Shown here: in pieces, positions 21,228 to 31,560 of the stretch
Layout of the letters: every line of letters begins with the position of its first letter
Numbering within the stretch: the stretch's first letter is position 1
NCBI GenBank assembly: GCA_022747635.1
Contig: JAKTNV010000014.1
Coordinates: 6,919,110-6,983,109 of the forward strand
DNA: 64,000 bases
Source: Hetaerina americana
Lineage: Eukaryota > Arthropoda > Insecta > Odonata > Calopterygidae
Direction: 5' to 3'
Translations under genes and position numbers: made by a program
The notes under the pieces: model-generated
Databases searched by the model: none
What the model saw: only the letters and a program-made list of their open reading frames with translations
Told to the model about the DNA's origin: nothing

Positions 21228-23340
21228 CATCTACATCTACATCTACTCAATACCCCGCAAGCCGCCGCAAGGGCGTGTGGCGGGGGGTGCTAGGACACCA
21301 CCCATAATTTAGAAAAGAAAAATAAAAAAAAAAAAAAATCGCATGCAATAACGACAAAATCATATATAAAAAAAACATGGCATACATTCATGCATGAACA
21401 CTTACACCCCACACACATGCAAACACTCAAACTACCAACTAACATACACATGCACCTGAAAGTATACCTAACATCTCTATAGTGTTTAATTTTGTTCCGA
21501 CTTGTAAATTCAAAGTTTTTAATATTTCTAAAGTGACTTCGGTTTCTTGCTATTATGATTACTGATTGTTCGGGGAAAGAATGAGTATTTGTACCTATCT
21601 GTCTTGGAATCTATCTCCCTTAGTTTATCTTTGTGGTCTGATCTACCTAAGTAGTGTGGGGCCATTATAATTCCTTCAGTGTCATATTTAAACTCGTTTG
21701 TTCTGAACCTTTCTAAAAGTCTAAGCCTCGCTTGTTCTCTCCGCACTTCAAGTGGTTCCCAGCCTAAATCCCCTAAGAGACCTGTCACACTTGTGTTTTT
21801 ATCATAACAATTTTTAACGAATCTAGCGGATTTTCTCTGGACTTTATCTAATTCTTTTTGCCAAATTTTCTCCCACGGATCCCAAATACTTGCGGCATAT
21901 TCCAAATGAGGTCTAACTAGAGCAAAATAACACCTCTCTTTAACTTTTTCATTACATTTCCCCACCACCCGTTTTATGAAGCCAAGTTTCTTTAAAGCTG
22001 ATCCGCATATTGTCCTGATATGTGCTCCCCATGAAAGGCGTGGTGTTAGAACAACCCCCAAATATTTAACTTGATTTGCCGTAGTCAATACTGAACCCTC
22101 TATTTTGTAGTTTATATCCTGTTCCTCGCTTCCTTTATTCCAAAATTTCAAAACTGCACATTTATCTATATTAAGTGTTAATCCCCATTTATTGCACCAT
22201 CCCGAGATATTGTCTAAGTCTCTAGAGAGTAGCTCGCGATCTAGTTGGCTCCTTATTTCCCTGTATATCACCGTGTCGTCAGCAAATAACCTTAGATTGC
22301 TACTAACGTGTGTGCTTAAGTCATTTATGTATATTAAGAACAGAAGAGGCCCTATTACACTTCCCTGGGGGACGCCCGAAGTAACATCTCTCTCCGTTGA
22401 GCACAACCCATCTATGACTACTATTTGTTTGCGGTTTGACAAGAAGTCCCTAATCCAATTAATTATTTTCTTATTGATCCCATAGTATTTAAGTTTGTGT
22501 AACAATTTATTGTGTGGGACTTTGTCGAAGGCTTTTTTGAAATCCAGGAATACTGCATCGACTTGGGTGTTGTTTTCTCCCGATCTAAGTATATCGTGAA
22601 TGAAGAGACCAAGTTGTGTTTCGCAAGATCTGCTTTTCCTAAATCCGTGCTGGTTGTGGATTAGTATTTTCCTACTATCAAGAAATTTCATAATGTTAGT
22701 GACAATAACGTGTTCCAATATTTTACAAGAGATCGATGTTAAAGAAATGGGTCGGTAATTGGTTGGTTTATCCCTATCGCCGCCTTTATAGATGGGAGTT
22801 ATATGGGCTAGCTTCCAGTCGCGAGGCACTGAGCCTTCTTCTATCGATTTTAGAAAAACAATATGTAAAAATGGGGCAATGTCGTCAGCTAATTCCTTTA
22901 ATATTCTAGCAGGTATTTCTTCCGGACCAGGTGCCTTGTGTGCTTTGATACTACGGAGCAGATGTACTATTCCCTGCTTGGTCAGTGTAAGATCGCTCAT
23001 GTGTTCCCCGGGTGGGTGTGGAGGATCGTTTGGTGCGTTTGTGTTTTTGTTGTAGACGCTCTGGAAAAAATGGTTTAAAATATTTGCCTTTTTCACGCTT
23101 TCTGTAATGATTTCTCCATTTTCCGTCTTCAAAGAGTGAACAGTGGGACGTTTACCCTGTATTTCCCTAACATAGGACCAGAATGACTTTGGATTTTCCT
23201 CAAGATATTCGCTTAGCATTTTAGATTTAAAAGAGTGTAGTGCTGTGCGCATAATACTTTTCGTCTTACTACGACATTCTTTTAGTAGCTGTTTGGTTGT
23301 ATTCACAATATGAGACCGACAGCCCTCTACTCTTCCCTAT
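21228..23340 (-). mobile_element. 5'-truncated CR1-like LINE, best preserved copy
   Basis: The element spans an intact RT frame and a 3' UTR of about 300 bp. Its end, at 21228-21300, reads on its own strand GCCGCCGCAAG-type complement then GGCTTGCGGGGTATTGAG and repeated GTAGAT. That tail recurs at 5071, 27036, 33030, 33669 and 41745. An A-run (21318-21338) lies in the UTR. The upstream endonuclease part is absent, so this is a typical truncated insertion. Upstream of the RT frame an in-frame TAG stands at about 23340. Confidence 0.85.
21528..23306 (-). CDS. CR1/Jockey-group LINE reverse transcriptase (partial ORF2)
   Basis: 592 uninterrupted codons. The pre-RT segment has LEENPKSFWSYVREIQGK (residues 35-52). 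The RT core runs from about 160 to 420: PRDWKLAHITPIYKGG (161-176), NYRPISLTS (183-191), QHGFRKSRSCETQL (219-232), motif A FLDFKKAFDKVP (253-264), motif B SGVPQGSVIGPLLFLIYIND (310-329) and motif C FADDTVIY (341-348), with all catalytic aspartates present. The thumb/C-terminal part includes KYLGV (414-418) and VRPHLEYAASIWDP (464-477). It would make cDNA by target-primed reverse transcription. The nominal first codon is GTG inside the domain, so this is a truncated ORF2 and not a true start; the N-terminal endonuclease is missing. The absence of stops suggests a fairly recent insertion. Not a host gene. Confidence 0.9.
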   Translation of the reverse strand: MNTTKQLLKECRSKTKSIMRTALHSFKSKMLSEYLEENPKSFWSYVREIQGKRPTVHSLKTENGEIITESVKKANILNHFFQSVYNKNTNAPNDPPHPPGEHMSDLTLTKQGIVHLLRSIKAHKAPGPEEIPARILKELADDIAPFLHIVFLKSIEEGSVPRDWKLAHITPIYKGGDRDKPTNYRPISLTSISCKILEHVIVTNIMKFLDSRKILIHNQHGFRKSRSCETQLGLFIHDILRSGENNTQVDAVFLDFKKAFDKVPHNKLLHKLKYYGINKKIINWIRDFLSNRKQIVVIDGLCSTERDVTSGVPQGSVIGPLLFLIYINDLSTHVSSNLRLFADDTVIYREIRSQLDRELLSRDLDNISGWCNKWGLTLNIDKCAVLKFWNKGSEEQDINYKIEGSVLTTANQVKYLGVVLTPRLSWGAHIRTICGSALKKLGFIKRVVGKCNEKVKERCYFALVRPHLEYAASIWDPWEKIWQKELDKVQRKSARFVKNCYDKNTSVTGLLGDLGWEPLEVRREQARLRLLERFRTNEFKYDTEGIIMAPHYLGRSDHKDKLREIDSKTDRYKYSFFPRTISNHNSKKPKSL

Positions 23341-24285
23341 GGAATGCCAAATCTCTTGTCCGGGTTAAATGAATACTTTCCCATTGATTTTTCTTTAAAG
23401 GTTTTACGCAGCCGCTTAGTAACTCCAATATGTACTAGATTGTCTTCCTTAGCCATGTTAGCCAGTGAGGCATTCTTCTTCAAAATTAATAGGAGCATTA
23501 AGTTTCACTACCTTACTTTAACCGAAGTTGCAAATCTTATTATGTTACCCACTTTCGATCCCATGGAGTGAGTAGTTGACCTACCGTCGGGTTATGGGCA
23601 GTTAACAGGTAGAGCTGGTTCAGTAAACCACTCCCCTTTGCTACGAATTAATGGTACACTGGATTACTCTGGTTAGTAAAGTTTTCCACCTCCACAAGTA
23701 TCGGACCTCTTGTTTTAAGATATGCATATATTTGACAGGAGGTGCAGATCTCACCCTTAAACTCAACAGCGTATTAAATTCACACACCTGGGTTATGAAG
23801 CTAGTTCCTTTCCGTTAATCGCCCATGGTTGACCAAGCAGATCAGGACTACCTCGTCGCCCATATATATATAATGAGGATAAACTTAATGCATGAGCGTT
23901 TGAAGCCCGAAGCCAAAGAAAAACTGGAATGATCTGGAAAAATGAATTGAGCCAAATCATACAAAATTGCAAGTAACCATAAAATTACGGGAAGTAAAAT
24001 TTTTTTTCTATTCTCCAAAATTTGTTATTGCCAAGTAAAGAGTAGAGTGAGCAGGACAAAAAATTAGGAACAAAATTTACCGAAAAAATATTTAATATTG
24101 AAGAAAAGAAAATTGCCGAGAGCGATTTTCGTGCATGAAGGGACGAACAAAAGCAGAAATATGCCGAACGAATCATTAGTGAGCTATTCATGCGCACGTC
24201 TGATGGTGCTCCAAAAAAAGGGGGATAAAATAATGCAGCCCTCACAAATTATCAGGGGCTTGTCTCTTGTTGCTTCACCAGTCAT
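23341..24285. other. sequence upstream of the LINE; no recognised gene
   Basis: On the minus strand about 50 codons are open from 23343 to about 23500, in the same frame as the LINE ORF but separated from it by a TAG. The residues (including NMAKEDNLVHIGVTKRLRK) do not match a LINE region I recognise. The rest is AT-rich with no motif. Confidence 0.4.
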
Positions 24286-24520
24286 CCTTCCCCGGGCTCC
24301 TTCCCGAATACCTCCATTATGAGCATCTTCCTTCGGAGAGGCGATCATCTCCATTGTTCCCCCAAAATGCCTCCATTAAGCACCACCTTTCTTTCCCCTC
24401 ACTTTCTCGAATCCCTCCACTCACACAATGCCCATCCTCGCCTTTCTTCGCTGCTAGTGGTATCACAGGCAGCAGCCAAATCCACCACCTCGTCACTTCC
24501 CCCTTCCTCCATTCCCATAT
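24286..24520. other. C/T-rich low-complexity block
   Basis: Pyrimidine-rich on the plus strand, producing serine/proline-biased overlapping frames without a domain. Confidence 0.45.
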
Positions 24521-25060
24521 TTGCAACGTTGATGAACTCGCAAAATTTTCTTTTTACTATCGTGGCACTCCCTTAAGAGGGTATAATATCCCAACGATTG
24601 AGTGCCATTGAGCCGATAAAATTAGTCTGGTTATTACCCCGGCTTGCCACATGACGTGCTGACATTTCGGGGGCATTGATTTTTTCCGATTATGAGGTGG
24701 GCATCATTCTTCCGCACTCGTATATATCAAGTAAGCCTTTCTTTCGTCTTCTCCCTGGCGTGTCATTGTTCCTGTGACCAGAAAAGTAGATAGTTAGGTG
24801 TTGAAATAGGGGCACGCTATGTGAACGGGGTGAAGCTCTTAGAGCGTTGTTGAAATCGATAATTCTAGGCGACAATTTGAATTGTGACGTTTACACCAGT
24901 AGAAAGGGGGGAACCCATAGCTAGCCCATCCGTTTGGGTATAAAAACATGTGGTTGAAACTAAAATAGTTTTGGTTAACTGTCATTTTGATGAGGGAGAT
25001 CTATCCATCGGACATATTTTGGGCAGTGGTGGAATCATCGAGTTCTTTCACCCTAAGCAA
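24521..25060. other. no recognised gene
   Basis: Mixed sequence. A TATAAAA at about 24939-24945 is the only notable motif, and its role is unknown. Confidence 0.35.
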
Positions 25061-25197
25061 GGCTTTAAATATGGGCACACAAGTAAGTGAGCGCATGGGC
25101 GCTCTCGAGCAAATGGATATACGGAGGTACCTAGCAAACCCCAACGTGACACTTTTTAACGAGCAATTGTTCCCTTCCACCCTCCCCACTCCTTTCT
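25061..25197 (+). pseudogene. PLE protein C-terminal remnant
   Basis: The end of the frame at 24987-25199 reads SERMGALEQMDIRRYL then ANPNVTLFNEQ before a stop at 25197-25199. This is the E-x-MEI..N-x-x-L-x-N-(E/D) pattern at the C-terminus of PLE proteins and parallels RRMDRWEEMEIRKNL at 16.5 kb. The GIY-YIG core is not recognisable. Its tail follows. Confidence 0.6.
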
Positions 25198-25199
25198 GA

Positions 25200-25425
25200 G
25201 AAACTATCCTGGACCTGGTCAAACCAACCTCTCAATGCACTCGACCGCCCCCTCCCCTCTCAGGTCCTCTTTCCCCTCTCCGCCCCCACTCTCTCCTGAG
25301 CGTATATATTCTCGCACTGTTGTTAGGTAAATTTGTACCTGATCATGCCGAAAGTCAGTGAAACGCGTTGTACCTTATAATAAAAATCTGTGGAAAAGTA
25401 TCAAGTCTTTTTAATGTGGATAGGT
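25200..25425 (+). mobile_element. PLE 3' tail with TATA-like box and hammerhead-like motif
   Basis: A C/T-rich run (25240-25298) leads to TATATA (25303), then CTGATCA (25339-25345) and GAAAC (25360-25364). GTACC follows (25370-25374); the core is also preceded by GTAC, so a closing stem is possible. AATAAA lies at 25379-25384, and CTGTGGAAAAGTA follows. The same order and words occur on the minus strand at 38478-38656. The core has C for T/U at the sixth position of the CUGAUGA element. Confidence 0.65.
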
Positions 25426-26181
25426 CAAAATAATCCTCATGTAGAACATTTTCCATCATTAAAAGCGGATCCTACAAAAATTAATGAAAAGGAAATGAAG
25501 CTAACCTCACGTCTGGCCACTAGGACACTCTAGAATAATTCATTTGCATACTAGGATTCATCTACCAGTTCATCTTAAACTTTCCTTTGGTAAGCATATC
25601 CCTACTTAATATGAATGCATAATACAATCGTAAAATTTTCTTCACGTTCTTCGAATGAAGCTACCTATTAAGAAATCAACAAAGGATACAATCTAAGTTA
25701 CCGAAAAATTTCCATTTACATTGCTACAGTGGTAGCGAACGTTCCTGATACGGCCGAAAGGTCGAACTTTCAGCATATTTATTCATAGTTGATCGCCAAT
25801 ATTTGATGATAGCTTGTATGTAGAAAAAGGTAGAAAAGCGACTTCTTAATTGGTGATTAGCTATGCTCAGCAATTGGAGTAGCATCTTTCCCAGACTTTA
25901 AATTGATGGAATTAAATTAACTTAGTAATTTAAGAAACTGGGAGGAGAAAGTGGTAGCGACAGTTTATTTAAATTTCGGATTAACCATGACCACAAATGC
26001 GTTTAACACCATTAATTGTTGAACAAATGCCTTCTACAATATCTTTGAATCCTCCGCATCATCTGATTAAGCACCTAAAACTTATATGAGCGCGGCTATT
26101 AGTAGCTACAGAAAAGGAAACGGGATGGATACGTGTACATCTCATGTTGATATATTATATAATTATATTAAAAAAACTATA
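25426..26181. other. no recognised gene; AT-rich
   Basis: Nothing assignable. Confidence 0.5.
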
Positions 26182-26434
26182 AACACAGTAATCAACCCGA
26201 AGGTCGGTTTGGTAGGTGATGGTAGAGTTCACCCAGTACCAAGCCCGACGGTGTGTGAAATTCACACATCAGGGTAGGGGGCCCAGTTCCTTTCCCCCTG
26301 TGCCGGTTACGATTTCCCAGAAAGATCTGGTACCGGAAAAATTGCATAGCAGGGTGGAGCTGCAGGTGCCCAGAATGCCTTACCCGGGAATCGACCCCGG
26401 GCCCCTCCGGTCTACCCCCTGGACTACCTCGATT
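26182..26434 (-). mobile_element. tRNA-derived SINE, family A, copy 2
   Basis: Reverse orientation of the element at 6212-6466. Shared blocks read on the plus strand are GTAGGTGATGGTAGAGTTCA, GTGTGTGAAATTCACAC, GTGCCGGTTA, GGAGCTGCAGGTGCCCAG and GGACTACC at the head end. The B box on the minus strand is GGGTCGATTCC (one mismatch). About ten bases between A and B boxes are missing relative to copy 1. ATTATATAATT occurs on both sides (26154-26164 and 26443-26453), a possible target-site duplication in AT-rich DNA. Confidence 0.8.
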
Positions 26435-27035
26435 CACACATAATTATATAATTTTAAACATATATATATAATAAAGAACTGATTTAAGATTAATTATTCA
26501 ATTAATCACAGATTGAGCCGCGGCCTATGATAGAATGGTCGTGATCATCGAGAGGAGTAAAAGGGGATAATTTCCGGAGCTGGCATTGACCTTCCATTGA
26601 ATACAGGTTTCATACGTATTGGTTTAACGAATATTTCATACATACATATTGGTTTAACGACCCAGGCGATGGATTGCGAAACTCCCAATTCACGAGAGAC
26701 AACGTTCAATAAGGGAGAGGCATACAACACAATATCCGTCATTTCAGGAAGCGAGCTGGGCAACATTCCACCGCAGACCGTAGCAATAACCAGAGAAGCT
26801 ATTTGTTCCTTATATTTGATACATGGCCGTTAAATACATAGAAAATTCTAGTAGAAGATCTGAGTATGCCTAAGTTAAATTTGATGTTTTCAACAATAAA
26901 CCCTCCATTTTAGCATTATTGGGAAAAGGAGCAGAGAAAGAAAAGAAGATGCGTCCGTCTGCTCTCCTCTTTGCTTCGCGTCGCAGCTCGTGCGTGGGGG
27001 CTGTGGGAAACATCACCAGGGCGTATGAAATAGCG
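26435..27035. other. no recognised gene
   Basis: Short frames at 26597-26833 and 26919-27158 show no motif, and the latter runs into the LINE tail below. Confidence 0.4.
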
Positions 27036-27115
27036 TGCAACTACATCTACATAATACCCCGCAGGCCGCCGCAGGGGCGTGTAGTGGGGGGGATTTGGGT
27101 CACCTTTAATACTAC
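27036..27115 (-). mobile_element. CR1-like LINE 3' tail copy
   Basis: CTACATCTACATAATACCCC, then GCAGGCCGCCGCAGGGGCGTG, matches the LINE terminus at 21231-21280. The GGGTCACC that follows corresponds to the region of 41790-41815. A short 5'-truncated copy. Confidence 0.75.
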
Positions 27116-27500
27116 ATCAAGCGTGCAACATCAATATAAAGTTTTCTTTAAAAATTAGTTACCAATACTAATGCAAGGTATTTCAAATAATAGAGTTTAT
27201 GCTTCAGCTACTTGCCCTAAGATACCTAATTATGAAACAATTTGGAACACGTGACAGATGAGCTGCCTGTAACAGGAAAAATCTATAGGGGATAGATACA
27301 ACAAGGGCAGTATTTTATTCTGTTTAAAATAAAAATAATCATACACCCCCCCTAGTCTTTGTTCGCTAATTTCGCATTTAGTAATAGTCATAGTTTTATT
27401 TATTTTGATAAATCATTTGCGTGATATCCTGGAGTCCTCTGAAATTATTCACTTCATTTGCCCGTCCTTCCAATATCTTTTTGATTCATAATTTTATTAA
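27116..27500. other. no recognised gene; AT-rich
   Basis: May include more LINE 3' UTR at its start, but it is not alignable by eye. Confidence 0.35.
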
Positions 27501-27504
27501 GTTT

Positions 27505-27860
27505 GCTAAAACATTAGCGATATCTGCTGAGTTCCCCAGAAAGACCACTCTTCACCTATCCGTACCGCTAACGTCTTTCTGAAGAGGGACCAGCCCCTAA
27601 TTCCCCTTCTAGACCCAGTGTTAAGGGACGTGCGTGTTGCGAGAGGGCCAAGGGCGGTCCCCGCCCACGTGGATGACGACCACACCCGTCTCTTGCGTGT
27701 TTCCCATCTTGCTCCTCGAAGGAAACTCTCCCCTCTTACTTTCTCTTCCGTGCCCCGGGGAATCCCGGAGGCGCGCACTAAGGTTTCTCCATGATCGTCA
27801 CGCCTACTCTCGGACCAGAATGTGGTTCCAATTCTCTGTCTCATCCTCTTCTTTCTCTTT
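27505..27860. other. GC-rich block with open frames on both strands
   Basis: Markedly higher GC than its surroundings, with CpGs. A 112-codon frame on the minus strand (27506-27844) and a 90-codon frame on the plus strand overlap. Neither shows a domain I recognise. It could be an exon, a CpG-rich regulatory patch or an old repeat. Confidence 0.35.
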
Positions 27861-28159
27861 CTTCAACCTATTCCCCTGCCATTTGTTCTTACATCAACTC
27901 CCATAAAAAAATTAATAATATAATACTGAATAGGCGTGAGTGCGGCCATTGAAATTGATCCAAAGGCAAAAGCTTAAGAGTTCTTCATTAAATATTTCCG
28001 GTATCACCAGTTCAGAATCGTAATGACCTGCCTAAAAATTTAAAACCATCAAAGCAAGTGAATTATCCCATTTAACCATTCGAGTTAAATTTTTTATGTC
28101 TATTTATTTTCACAGTTTTAAATGAAACAGTTTCTGGCGTCACTTGGTGGAAATTCTTC
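27861..28159. other. no recognised gene; AT-rich
   Basis: Nothing assignable. Confidence 0.5.
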
Positions 28160-28267
28160 ATATTGAAATTAACTTTAAAATACTTCGCCTTCACCATAAC
28201 GAAAGCTAGGTTGTAATAAAAGTGGTTTATGTAGAAAGGCGAAGTATTTTAAATTTAATTTCAATAT
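28160..28267. repeat. 108-bp hairpin-type inverted repeat
   Basis: Two 32-bp arms (28160-28191 and 28236-28267) are reverse complements with a single mismatch, separated by 44 bp. The outer ends read ATATTGAAATT. The size and form resemble a very small MITE or foldback element. A clear target-site duplication was not seen. Confidence 0.8.
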
Positions 28268-30532
28268 CACAGTTTTGTTAAATAATATATTTAACGTTTA
28301 AATTTTTATTGCATAAAATATTCTATCTTTCTTAATGTGCCAATCTACTTTCAGTACAAGTCTCATCATCTGTACTTATTCCACCTCCAGGTTACTGGGT
28401 CTGTTCGGAAAATTCGCTCTTCTGTTGAATCAAAGTCATGTTTCTTCTCAGAGAGGAATTTTGTGGCAGTCTCAGAAAAAATCATGACAAGAATCCAATT
28501 TTTACATTATTTTGAACTCACCGTATACCGGCAGAGGTCGACAGGCTACCGAGTGATATTTTATCCTCAGCAGTTGCGTGATCAGATTGACTTGTCATAA
28601 CAGCACAGTCCATGGAAACTATTTAGCGTTATCCATCCAGAAAAAAGTTCAAAATATAGTAGTAAAATGGGTTCATTTGGCAGAAGTTACAATTTTTTCA
28701 TCTCACGTTCATTACAAAACATTATCAATCGAAAATGTATTTCTACTTGTTCGTTACAAATGAAAGTTGGAGGAATAGAATTCATTGAACGGATAAATAG
28801 TTATTATGATTAATTGTGAAGAAGAGATCTTACAAGAATAATTATAAACAGGAATTAATATGTAATAAACACCAATTAAAATTCAACTTTGGCATAAAAA
28901 GTAAAAAGATGATACAAATCGATCAACCAATGCTTCCATAACCTTAATGTTTCAAATTACATATTTTTCGAATAATATGAACTATAAAAAAATCGGTATA
29001 CAAGTTGTAAAAATTTTATCAGCCAATGAGTCTTAATGATGCTTATAATAATGCAGACAGTAAACTTTGTCTTAATAATGCTTTTTCTTAGCAGTAGATT
29101 TAAATAAAATGTAACAATTTCAAAGAGTGAAAATCATTCGCCATTACCGAATATACTTGTGGTGGCACTATAAAGCACATTAGTGAATGACTCCGTTAAA
29201 GTTACCGTCGCGGTATCCACCGCATTTCTTTTAATTTTAGAATTAAATAATCTAAATGATGTTTAAGGATTTTATTTAAACATTTAAGAAATATTTAGGT
29301 GGGTCTATTGATTCACTCAACATCATTTGTATTCTTTCACCATATTTTTCCAATACCTTTCGCCCTTCCCCCTTGATTGATATCTTCGTTCTTTTTACCA
29401 CATTCGTCGAAGTTAACACCCTTTCCATTCACGGTTTCTAACGCGGATCCCATAATCCAATCTTTCACTTCCCTTTTTGACTTATTAACCTCTCTCCGCC
29501 TTACCTATCGATTTCAACTCTTTTTATCTCTTCGTTCGGGTACAAGTAAATTCAATCCGTGGAGATGGTGTGTGATTTATCAGGCGAAAGAAGGAAACGA
29601 GAATTTTGTGAGTCGGAGCAAATCTTCTTCACGGATGAAGTTTTAGGGATTATGTTATCGAATCGCGATAGAACCCGTGAGTGGAAAGGGAGTGCAATGC
29701 CAGAAAGAAAGAGCGAGGGAGGTAAGAAACAAAGGAAGGAAAAGAATAAGAGAACTTTTCTCTGACTTGGTTCTGAGGAGGAGACGGTTTTTTCCCGAGC
29801 CGGTAACGTTAATGGACCCTAGAAATGCCTAGTCTTTCTAGCATTTACTGTGAAAATTTGAAAATAATTAGGTTTTGAGTAGATTTTTGCTTCCTGCAAT
29901 ACAGTGGAAAAAGCATGCGAAATGAATTGTTTGCCCTTTAGTTGGGTTTAGCAATTAAATTACCATGAACGATAATTAAATTCATAGTTTTCTCTCAGCA
30001 CACTAATATCCGTCTTAATTTGAGTTAACTGAATACGTACTCATTTTTCAAGTCAATGAAATTCACTTAAAACGCTGTTTTGACCTCCAGGGTATAATGT
30101 CACCCATGCACCTCAGTGTTTGAACCTGTTAAACGTGAATTCAACATTTCCTGGACTTCGGAATATTTATAAGGTGTATAAAAATGTAATTTTGCAAGTT
30201 TTTAATGCTATTACTTAATTATTGCTCATTTAAGTTATTTTAGTTTCAATGCATAATTTACTAGATTTGTGCCTTTTTTGGAAGTGGGTCAAAATTCGGA
30301 TAACCGTAGGCAGAAAATTTCCTTATATATTTTAAATGCTCTTGACGTAAACTCTTTCCTGTGTTTAACCACTTAGGAAGGTATATAACACTGATTTATG
30401 TCAATGCCTTTAGAGCAAAATTATTCGTTCCCAATTAAAATAATTTGGATTTAACAAAATCTGTTCCATTGATAATATCATAGATACCCTTATATAAATC
30501 TAGCCTAAGATAATATAATAATATTATTATTA
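28268..30532. other. no recognised gene; AT-rich
   Basis: Frames at 28337-28600 and 29377-29765 have no recognisable motif. No repeat family recognised. Confidence 0.45.
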
Positions 30533-30572
30533 TTCAAATTTCTAATAATAATAATATTATTAGAAATTTGAA
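30533..30572. repeat. AT-rich palindrome in an ATT repeat
   Basis: TTCAAATTTCTAATAAT and its reverse complement form 17-bp arms around a 6-bp centre, next to (ATT)n-like sequence at 30511-30532. Probably a simple-sequence hairpin. Confidence 0.75.
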
Positions 30573-31030
30573 ATAACTTTGAAAAAAAGCATCAACACAG
30601 TTCGTCTCGAGGTATTTCTATTGAAACAATAACCTTTAGAACATTAGTATTAACACTTGTGAAATTTCATCCCTCGGTTTAGATTTGGACAATAGCCAAT
30701 GGACGCTTAAGGTTCATCGATGGCTAGAGGGAGTCTTCGTAGACAGCGTTTCATTTCAATACCCTGTGCTCTCAATGGAGTCTTGGGGCCGCTTTAAAAC
30801 CGCGTAGTGATTCAGAACAAACATCACACCATTCCTTACCTCTTCTCACCTCCAAATTCTCTTCCAGCCAATCCTTTTAGAAACATCTAAGTATCTTCAA
30901 TCAAGTGTCGTAGAAAAAAATAGTATTTATACTCCTTTGCTTCACTCTGACTCACTCACTAGAGAAGGTTTCCTAGGAAAAGTAACACACCAGATAAGAA
31001 AAATAAAACTCCGTTTGTGCGGACATCCCT
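30573..31030. other. no recognised gene
   Basis: Nothing assignable. Confidence 0.45.
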
Positions 31031-31400
31031 TATCCTGAGACGCTTCACAAAAGCTCGCACGGTACCCTCTACCCCTTCTCCCAACCCAACCCTGCTCAAG
31101 TCTCCGTCGTACCCCCACACCCTATGAACCTCACTTCACCTCTCGACTCTTAGCGAGGGGCTTATCCGACTCGTCTCCATTCCACTCCCTCGGGCACCCA
31201 ACCTCTCTCCCGACCGCCCCCAAGATCTTCGTCCCGGCCACATCCCCTAGACCTTTCCGCCAAAACCCCTTTCCCTTCCCGCAAACCTTCCACTCCCTTC
31301 GCCCTTGGAAACTCTCACACATTCTCTCCCCACCCCGTTTTAAACCTTCCCACAGCGCACTCCTTGTCCAACCCCTCTCCACCCCTATTCCGATCCCAAG
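31031..31400. other. C-rich strand-skewed block
   Basis: The plus strand is dominated by CCC/CTC/ACC. The 83-codon minus frame at 31131-31382 is G/R/E/K-biased without a domain. Confidence 0.45.
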
Positions 31401-31454
31401 CCCTTTTTATTCTCACTGGCTAAACTGCTACCACTTTTCAAGCCCCTTCTCCCG

Positions 31455-31560
31455 TGAAGGAGGATTGCCACGGCCTTAGTTTTGCTCTGCCGTGTACAAG
31501 GCTTGCGAGTGGACTCGTAATCGAGTCCCGGGTCGTCCCGGTTGGCGATATTCTGTCACC
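31455..31560 (+). other. tRNA-like hairpin pair, possible SINE fragment
   Basis: GGACTCGTAATCGAGTCC (31512-31529) folds into a 7-bp stem. It is followed at once by CCGGGTCGTCCCGG, a 5-bp stem, in the order of a tRNA anticodon arm and a T arm. The CGT triplet lies in the expected region, but the T loop is too short and no acceptor stem is visible. A decayed tRNA-derived SINE head or a tRNA fragment are both possible. Confidence 0.3.

Noticed and set aside
22192..23055. Plus-strand open frames inside the LINE
   Set aside because: Shadows of the minus-strand RT.
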